Origin: Coenobita brevimanus | Taxonomy: Eukaryota > Arthropoda > Malacostraca > Decapoda > Coenobitidae | NCBI GenBank assembly: GCA_032717465.1 | Contig: CM064683.1 | Coordinates: 41,660,061 to 41,724,060, forward strand | DNA length: 64,000 bases | Reading direction: 5' to 3' | Part shown: piece by piece, positions 57,096-64,000 of the stretch | Numbering within the stretch: the stretch's first letter is position 1 | How the letters are laid out: every line of letters begins with the position of its first letter | Translations under genes and position numbers: made by a program | The notes under the pieces: generated by a model | What the model was told of the DNA's origin: nothing | Database searches by the model: none | What the model saw: only the letters and a program-made list of their open reading frames with translations

Positions 57096-57639
57096 TTGGT
57101 ATTCTATTATAAATTAATAATCTTGGATTAGTCATTGAAGCAAGGAAAGATATTTTTTTTTATGATTCTCTTTTGTTAAAAGTCTGTATGTACTGTGCTA
57201 TATGGCCTACTTGGTCTAGTTAATAAATGAAAAATGAAGCAAAATATACGGTAACTACTCTTGGAGGATACTCCAGACAGCTTGTTTATGATTTGAGATG
57301 ATTTTTTTTTCCCTTAATGTCATATATTCATTTTAATATAGCCTTAATAGGCACCAAATATTGCTGTATAGGCTCGCTTAGCTTGACAAAATAAGCAACC
57401 CCTGTCCCCCCCACTTTTAGAGAACAGATGACGCCCACAGGTTCTGAGGAAGCATTTTAGGAGCGATAAACTACACAGATATACTTGTTATTATTATCAT
57501 CATCATCATCATCAGCCGTTTGAGTATCCACTGCAGGACCAACCTACTGTATCTCGACCGAAGTCGGGACGATACAGCCAATGTACAGTATCCCTACCAA
57601 GTGGCTTAGGTTGTCTGGTGGAGATTGTATGTAGGGTGA

Positions 57640-57916
57640 GAAGTGCTTGTAAGTGTAACTGTAGTTTTGGAGTGGCTTTGGATGGGATGTGTGTGTAGTC
57701 TGTGAACCAAGTGTAATCGGCCCACGCAAGCCGATTGGGTGCAAGCATACTGTATAGTAAGTGACACTGGTTCAACCACAGCACCCCTTGTGTCCGCCAA
57801 TGCGGAACGTGGCCGGGTGAACACTCCCAAAGTTTATTACCCTGGCGGGGCGCGAACCATGGTTCACCCGTGTACGAAACGCACACTCTACCACTGTACC
57901 ACAGAGGTAGAGTAGT
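57640..57916 (-). mobile_element. tRNA-derived SINE, family S1, copy 2
   Basis: The minus strand begins with TCTGTGGTACAGTGGTAGAG (A-box-like), then CCATGGTTCGCGCCCCGCC (B-box-like), then the body shared with 20181-20413. This is the more complete copy, with about 25 bp of extra head. No acceptor-stem pairing, so not a tRNA gene. Confidence 0.75.
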
Positions 57917-59034
57917 TTAGATTATATAGTGAATAATCAAATTTCCCTGAAGTTAAATTCAAAACAGTTTCAACCGCAAATTCAGATTTGTTATAACAAC
58001 AGGCGCCACCCTTGTTACGGAAATTTGTGAGGAAATGGTAACCAGGAAAACCAAATGGGAATATGACACTAGAGGGAGAGATTTGGGGTTCAGTGAGTAA
58101 CAGGGCCATACCATATCACATTAAGCATTTAATCTGCCAGATAATATTACTCGGCCTGTTAGTAAACCACTGCTCTAAAACAGGTAAAAATCGTTTATGT
58201 TTCTTTCACCTCAACATGACCCAATAATTTTCCTTTTGCAGCTTACTTCACATAGCTTTGTAGTAGAAAAACACAAAGCTACAGCCTTGCATCCTTTCCA
58301 TAGATAACATTTCATGGCAACTAACATCATATTCTAATGCTAATTTTCTGTTACAACTCAGCATTCAAGATAGGTGTTAAAATTAGGCCAGGTATACTGT
58401 AGCGAAGAGAGTGATACCAGTGGCTATTTTAAGTGTCTAATTCTAACCAGCAGCAGGCGGAGAAACCAGACGCTGCTTGCTGGCACCTGAAATGAAGTGA
58501 AATGCAGATCCCAAGGGAGCCTTTTGTCCAAAAGTGACGAAATAGTGACATTCTAAATAGCCTCGTAGATTTCTTAACACCTCTTCCTCAGCGATTCATT
58601 AACAATGTGAACTAAATCAGTTTAAAAATTATTCGCTTAAAGCCCGCCTTCAGCGGCCTCTTTTCGATGTCAAAATGCCAGAAATGAGTTATAACGCGGG
58701 AACTGGTGGCCCGATTGATACGGAAATTGGTTTATTCTTCAAGTTAGAGCATTTTAACAGTACTGTACATTGGTCTAACAAAAATTGAGCTACGTTGCAC
58801 CGTTTTTCCTGTTAAGGTAACAAACCAATTAACATACATAAATCGGATCATTATAATATAGATCTAGATATCTTAACAGAAAACGCTAGACTTTTATGAA
58901 AATTAAATCGCTAAAGACGTGCTACGAAGCTTCCTACATCACCTTGGACGTGACCAAATTCTGACTCAAGTTTGGAAGGCTGATATTGAGAACGTTCTTG
59001 TGATGATCGTCTTTTATTATTATACTTAATTTTG
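57917..59034. other. No feature recognised
   Basis: AT-rich, single-copy-looking sequence. No supported gene. Confidence 0.45.
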
Positions 59035-59264
59035 CCGATGATGAGATGGAAGGATGGTCTGGAGAAAAATATGAGTGAGGGTGATGTGGCATGGAGAGTG
59101 GGCAGCCTAATGGAGATGGTGATTTGTTTGTCGCTACCCCTTCGATATTAAAGTACCTGATTATAGACAGAGAGATACACAGACAGATAGATAAATAGAC
59201 AGACAGACAAATAGATGGAGATATGTAGATAGACAGACAGATAGATAGATAGATAGATAGATAG

Positions 59265-59340
<76 letters not shown>
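59035..59340 (+). mobile_element. Diverged LINE 3' end with (GATA)n and (GA)n tail
   Basis: GATGAGATGGAAGGATGG, TATGAGTGAGGGTGATGTGG and GGAGATGGTGATTTGTTTGT follow the last 100 bases of the 46-47 kb LINE frame with many changes. The 3' end then runs into GACA/GATA repeats (59165-59302) and (GA)n (59302-59340), so the LINE tail has become a 170-bp microsatellite. Confidence 0.6.
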
Positions 59341-59346
<6 letters not shown>

Positions 59347-59806
59347 AGAAAGAATTTATCCCACTGTGGCCATTCTGCTCTACCAACAATAGCATTATGG
59401 TCGTGTCACACAGGAGAGTGACCTGACACGTCTTCCGCGCTTTATTTAATATTTTGCTCTAATATGTCAACATCTCTGCATCTCTTGCTTATAAACAGTA
59501 AGTCATCAGAAGTCTTATGACTTACAAGGGTGTTTTGAAATTAAAAAAAATATATATATTTTTTCCTCACAGTGAGTAACATCCTTCTTTGTTTTCACTC
59601 TGGCGGCTTCTGAGAGTAATATTTCGGCCAAGTACCTATGCAGATCGGAAAATATATTACATTCGTCCTCGTCTTCTTTTTTGTCTTTGTTCTTCTTTTT
59701 CTTTTTTTTTCTTTATTGTTTTTTATGAGTTTTTTTTTTCCGTCATTTATTTTTGTGGTAAAATTATGGGTATGAGTTTGAACGTTTACACTTTATTACC
59801 TTGCTT

Positions 59807-59863
<57 letters not shown>

Positions 59864-60040
59864 TACCGGCATAAGGAATATAAATTATCTGCAAAAATAT
59901 ATGCTGACAGACACTATAACATATAGTTTTAGTAAAAGCTCATCAATAATAAACACACTACGAGCTTTATTTATTCGCTGTTTTCTGTTTTCTTCATTCC
60001 TGTGCGTGCTCTCTTTCCTTTCATTTATCATTTGTGTTTT
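59341..60040. other. Unrecognised T-rich sequence with (GA)n
   Basis: (GA)n at 59812-59858, T-rich run at 59675-59750. No gene. Confidence 0.5.
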
Positions 60041-60715
60041 GTCTTTATGTTTTTCTTCGTTATTCTGTCCTGTGCTTTTTCTTTCTTTTACCTCTTTTTT
60101 TTAAATGTATTATTACTCATTTCTTCTCCTCCTCCGGCCCCTCTCCTGTCTTAACTTTTGTTTTTCTTTATTGTGCCTTCTTTTTCTCGCTCTACTTCGC
60201 CATTATTCTGTCTTTCCTCTTTTTTTGTCATCTTTAGTCTTATCTCAGTCTCCTTTTTATCGTTTCCTGGCGCTGGCATTTACGGTCTCTTTTTTTTTTG
60301 TAGTCTTTTGTCTTCTACATCTGTTTTTCTTCCCTATTCTACTATTCATCTGCTCTTCTCTTGCACTCCAGCCTTGTCTTTCATCACTCTTACTGATGTT
60401 CACTCATGACCCTAATAATTCACCAAGTTCTCTCCTGTCGTCTGAAAAACATTTGCTCGTATTCCATCGCTTATTCACCCACTTAACTTAAGTAGGTCGC
60501 TCTCTCCACCTGCTCCCTGCCATATCTTAACATCTCTTCACTCGGTAGCATATATTTCAGATCAAGCAACTCGTTGCTCACCAGCTTTTTCCCCACCTCG
60601 TCTCTGCTCAGTCTGCCATTATTCACCAACCTCTTCTTAGCTTCGAACTGCTCACTTCCCAGCTTTATGCAGCAGCGTTTTTACTTCGACACTCTCTCTC
60701 TCTCTCTCTCTCTCT
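60041..60715. repeat. Polypyrimidine tract ending in (CT)n
   Basis: T/C-rich plus strand with TTTTTCTTTC-like words, then (CT)n at 60692-60715. Phe/Ser/Leu-rich frames are compositional. Confidence 0.8.
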
Positions 60716-60870
60716 GGGGGCGCGGTACCTCAGTGGTAGAGCATCGAGTTCGTGGCCGGGGGGTCGCAGGTTCGAGCCTCGCCCGGGGCTACCGTTGCGG
60801 GGAGGGGTAGCTCCCTCCTGTAACCTAGCGGGGCTATAAGGCCTTTGATGCCTAGCTCGGGGAATTCATT
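60716..60870 (+). mobile_element. tRNA-derived SINE inserted in a (CT)n run
   Basis: GCGGTACCTCAGTGGTAGAGC (A box) and CGCAGGTTCGAGCCTCG (strong B box) about 40 bases apart, then a GC-rich body (GGGGCTACCGTTGCGGGG, CTAGCGGGGCTATAAGGCC). (CT)n flanks both sides in the same strand. It does not resemble the bodies of families S1 or S2. A decayed tRNA is a lesser alternative. Confidence 0.7.
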
Positions 60871-61300
60871 TCTCCATTTCTCTCTCTCTCTCTCTCTCTC
60901 TCTCATCCACCCCACACTTACCCACTTCTTTTTACCCTCCCCAACTGGCAACTGCTCCCTCCTTCCTCACCCATCACTCATCTTTCCTCCCCATCTTTCT
61001 TCACCCAGTGGCCCACCTTTCATCTTCTGTTTACTTTCTGTGTAACCATCTTTTAATTTTTTCCTCAGTTATTCGTTACTTTCATTTTTTTTTCTGTTTC
61101 TCATTTTCCCGTCTGTCTCTCTTTATCCTCTATTACCTTCTCACCTCTTCATCTTACCAGACTTCCTTCTTTATTTTGATTTTTTTTGTCTCATTTCGTC
61201 CTTCCTTTCCCGGTCATCCCTTAATGTCCAAGCTTTTCGCCCACCTACGTATCCCAACACATTTAAATTACTTGCTTCCTGTTAAATTTACTTAAATTTA
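60871..61300. repeat. (TC)n microsatellite and pyrimidine-rich tract
   Basis: (TC)n at 60877-60904 and then C/T-rich sequence to about 61260. Confidence 0.8.
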
Positions 61301-61309
61301 CTATCACTC

Positions 61310-61485
61310 CAATTTGAATAAGTTGTGGCAATAGATTACCATTAGAATACTGTGGTAGTCACATAGAAATCAAACAAACAATATAGCGCAGTAGCATTGT
61401 CTTTCTTTGTCCCTGATTTGCTTGAACTATGCTGCAAAAGGACAAAAATCTCGGCCAAGTTAAGGTGAAAAGAGTGTAGCCTTCC
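61310..61485 (+). repeat. Dispersed repeat, family P, copy 2
   Basis: Matches 56570-56740 with GTTGTGGCAATAGATTACC, AACTATGCTGCAAAAGGAC and AATCTCGGCCAAGTTAAGGT as the clearest shared parts. Confidence 0.5.
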
Positions 61486-61489
61486 CTTT

Positions 61490-62300
61490 CTCCAATGTCA
61501 TCACCAGCGTCACACCTCAAAAAACTATCTTCATGTCATCATTTGCTTTTCCCATCCACATATTACTCATATTTTTACCCTCGCATGCATCAATGTTCCC
61601 CAACTTCTCACATTTTCATGTTTAATTTCTTCATATTTTTACCTTCTCATGTACAGTACCTATATCCCATTTTTACACCCTCTCATACAAAATATATTTC
61701 CCGAAATTTTCACCTCACATTTTTAGTTCTCCATCTTGTTTCCTGTTCATACGGCATTTCTCCATCTGCTCATACACGTTTCATATCCACATCTCGCCTT
61801 TTCCTATACTCAGTGCCCCATCTTCTCATAAACTCTTCATATTCACATTCTCTCACCTTCCTCAGTGTTCCTTCCCCCATCATATCTTCAGTTCCTCATC
61901 TGCCTATCACTGCCTCTACGCCTTTCCCTTGTACCGCATCCTTTCTCATCTCTTCTTCTTACACATATCAGTTTCCCCATCTTCTCATACACTGTCCATC
62001 TCCTCCCATTTTTTTCTCACTTGCTTCTCGCCTGCCCTACGCATATTATTTACTCGTCTCGCCTTCTCCACATCATCTCCTCACCTCCTCCTTACCATCT
62101 CCTTACCTTGTGCACATCATCCCCCGTCCTTCACATCATCTCTCCATCTCATCTCTCCACTTCACCTCCTCCGCAACATCTCACCATCTCACATCCTCAC
62201 CACCATCTACTCACCACCTCTTCACTTCTCATGTCTTTCTCTTCATGTCACCTCTTCACCGTCTCCCACTTTCCTTAATCCCTGCACGTCCATGAGCCAT
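61490..62300. repeat. Pyrimidine-rich degenerate CTTCTCATA/CTCACCATCT repeat
   Basis: Loose tandem words CCCCATCTTCTCATACAC, CACATCATCTCCTCACC and CACCTCTTCACTTCTCATG. The Ser/His/Pro-rich frame of 266 codons (61495-62295) and two shifted ones are compositional. Confidence 0.75.
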
Positions 62301-62355
62301 CCGTCACCCTGACACCAGCAGGCAGGTGGCGCAACAGTTACACCATACAGCACTG

Positions 62356-62358
<3 letters not shown>

Positions 62359-62400
<42 letters not shown>
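62359..62400. repeat. (GA)n microsatellite
   Basis: About 40 bp of perfect GA repeat. Confidence 0.95.
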
Positions 62401-62449
62401 GTAGGTGAGACAAGAGGTACAGTACACCATAAATAATTTGGATTCTGAC

Positions 62450-63130
62450 AAGCACCTACCACCCTCCATTTCTCTCTTCGTCCTTCATTTTACCTTCCAC
62501 ACCGGTCCTTTCGCTTCCTTATTTCTATGTTCTTCTACCTCTTTCACTCCTTTTGACTCATTTTCCCCTTTTCTTTCCTCCTTCCTTCCACCTTATTACC
62601 CCCTTCACCTCCACGGGCAGGTGTCTGCCCGTTTCAGTCCTTCCTACCTCCAGTCTATTTTCTCTGAAACATCACGTCTTTCTCCTTCTCTCTCCACCTA
62701 CCTCCTTCTACTTTTCTTCTCTCCTTTCTTCATCCTTCACTCTTCCTCTCTATATCTCCTTCCTACCCCATTCCTTCTTCATTCCTTGTCTACTTTCCCT
62801 TTTCTTTCATCTATCTTCTTCCTCTTTTCGTCATCCGTCTGCCTCCTGGTGAGAAAGTAGGTATACTAAACACTATCCAAGTGTTTACGTTCACACATTA
62901 GCATCACCACTTTTCTTTCCTCCTAGTTACAGCTCCTTTATATTATTTTTCTTTCTGTATCAGTCATTTATTCTCCCACCCACTCCCCTCCCCCTCCTCG
63001 TCCTCCATCCTCCTTTCCTTCCTCTCATCTTCGACGTAGCTTCTGATTCATTTCCTTCATGCATTAAATTTATCACTCATTACTTCTTCCCTCAGTTTTC
63101 CCGCACCTGTTCCACCTTCAAAGAATTCAG
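62450..63130. repeat. Polypyrimidine tract
   Basis: C/T-rich plus strand; overlapping open frames in several registers confirm composition rather than coding. Confidence 0.8.
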
Positions 63131-63181
63131 TAATTTTATACCCTCAATAGCGAACCGAAAGTGGGCATTGTTTTGTTTGTC

Positions 63182-63316
<135 letters not shown>

Positions 63317-63339
63317 CGTGTGCGCGCGTTGAATAACTC

Positions 63340-64000
63340 AAACAGGTTTTAACGGATCTTAACCAGTGCCAAGAGGGTGTCCTCTTGTTCTTGAGAACAA
63401 CAGGTCAGAACTCAAAATTAAAACCAGCAAAAGTAAAGCTTTACAGGTTTTATCCGATTTATACCAAATCTGAAAGAATAGCTAAGGGTAAGGCAAGAAT
63501 AAAGTGAATAAATTTTGAAAACAATCAGAAAAGATCATGGTCTCATGGCAAAGTAAAATTAGGCACCGTGTGTCTATGTGTGAACACAATAACTAAATGG
63601 GTTTAGTTCTGAGTTGAAAGAAACTTGATGAATGTAGTGAGGATGAGACAAAGTGATGATCATTATTCAGAGCGATAGACCAAAGGTCAAGGTTACATAG
63701 CAAGATTCGTTTTAGCTGTTTTTATCCCATTTAGACCATTTTTTTTTTTTTTTTTTCAAGGGTCAAGGAGCGACAAGGACACAGTGATTTGAGTTTGAGA
63801 ACAGTCAAAGGTCAAGGTCACAAGAAAAGGCCAAAGGCCAAATGTCCGTCGCAAGACAATGTTAACTTAAACAGCGTTCATCCGATTTGAACCAAACTTG
63901 GTGGATGTGTTATGGATCAGACCACAGTGAAGCAATTCGATTTAGAGAACAATTGATCGAAGGTCAATGTCACAGGGCAAGGTCAAATGCTCATCTCATA
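63340..64000. repeat. AGGTCA-bearing tandem repeat, running off the right edge
   Basis: About five degenerate units of 110-175 bp with the words CAGGTTTTATCCGATTTATACC, CATCCGATTTGAACCAAACT, GATGAATGTAGTGAGGATGAG and GGATCAGACCACAGTGAAGC, and ending in GTCAAAGGTCAAGGTCAC or CGAAGGTCAATGTCACAGGG. A direct AGGTCAAGGTCA lies at 63809-63820. It shares the AGGTCA theme but not the unit of family R. Confidence 0.6.

Larger units (their letters stand above)
54918..57433. mobile_element. 2.5 kb inverted-ended element (hAT-like) inside a LINE
   Basis: The left end TGGGCGTCATC (54919-54929) is the exact reverse complement of GATGACGCCCA at the right (about 57427-57437). Next to both are G-rich/C-rich strings (GGGGGGGACGGGG left, CCCCTGTCCCCCCC right). 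The flanks share AGAACC on the minus strand; extending to 8 bp gives two mismatches. The ends resemble the 256-bp hAT-like element at 49.2 kb. No transposase frame remains. Inside are other repeats (55.9, 56.0-56.2, 56.4, 56.6 and 57.0 kb). Exact borders are uncertain by a few bases. Confidence 0.6.
53895..57486 (-). mobile_element. Degraded jockey/CR1-like LINE fragment split by a 2.5 kb insertion
   Basis: Minus strand. The upstream piece (57434-57486) encodes YICVVYRS, a stop, NASSEP. The downstream piece (54917-53895) resumes with EPSVFNSISKQL and continues through the endonuclease and linker. The frame is continuous across the junction once the 54918-57433 element is removed, with AGAACC present on both sides. 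The fragment lacks the reverse transcriptase core and is cut at 57486 by (ATG/ATA) repeats. Confidence 0.75.

Noticed and set aside
60716..60790. Functional tRNA gene
   Set aside because: A and B boxes are good but no 7-bp acceptor stem pairs, the body continues for 80 bp, and (CT)n flanks suggest a SINE.

Overview
The window is animal nuclear DNA, almost certainly from a decapod crustacean, possibly a crab. Two things point there: very many long dinucleotide runs ((CA)n, (GA)n and (TA)n of 50-130 bp) and non-LTR retrotransposon proteins of the kind common in arthropods. The assignment is inference from general knowledge, not from a search. I find no host protein-coding gene I can support, and no operon, CRISPR array or prokaryotic feature. 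Most long open frames here come from tandem repeats.

Layout. 1-9.2 kb: a tandem repeat carrying AGGTCA motifs, a 2.3 kb G/T-only minisatellite next to a retroposon fragment (family D), and a 440-bp inverted duplication. 9-26 kb: simple repeats, purine- or pyrimidine-only tracts up to about 1 kb, several tRNA-derived SINEs and a second AGGTCA repeat. 26.2-31.7 kb: an old array of about 120-bp units split by a degraded LINE, which is itself split by a TTAA-flanked miniature transposon; two SINEs sit further along the array. 31.7-37.5 kb: pyrimidine tracts, degenerate GGTTA repeats and three family D copies. 37.5-41 kb: a non-coding element with LTR-like direct repeats. 42-46 kb: three inverted-repeat transposons, two of them flanked by TTAA. 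46.0-47.4 kb: a young, 5'-truncated LINE with a perfect 32-bp target-site duplication, broken by one stop codon. 47.8-49.5 kb: a 25-bp minisatellite and a 256-bp hAT-like miniature element. 53.9-57.5 kb: a second LINE split by a 2.5 kb element with inverted ends. 57.6-64 kb: a SINE, a LINE tail grown into a GATA microsatellite, long pyrimidine tracts, and a third AGGTCA repeat running off the right edge.

What ties it together is insertion history. Several mobile elements can be placed in order because removing the inner one restores the outer one exactly: a TTAA transposon inside a LINE inside a tandem array, and a hAT-like element inside another LINE. A second theme is that microsatellites repeatedly lie at the 3' ends of retroposons (GATA on the RTE-like LINE; A, AAC, AAT and ACC on family D). 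This suggests retroposon tails seed much of the simple-repeat load. I found no new enzymatic or defence system. The least ordinary items are the nested insertions, the chimeric LTR pair and the AGGTCA repeats.
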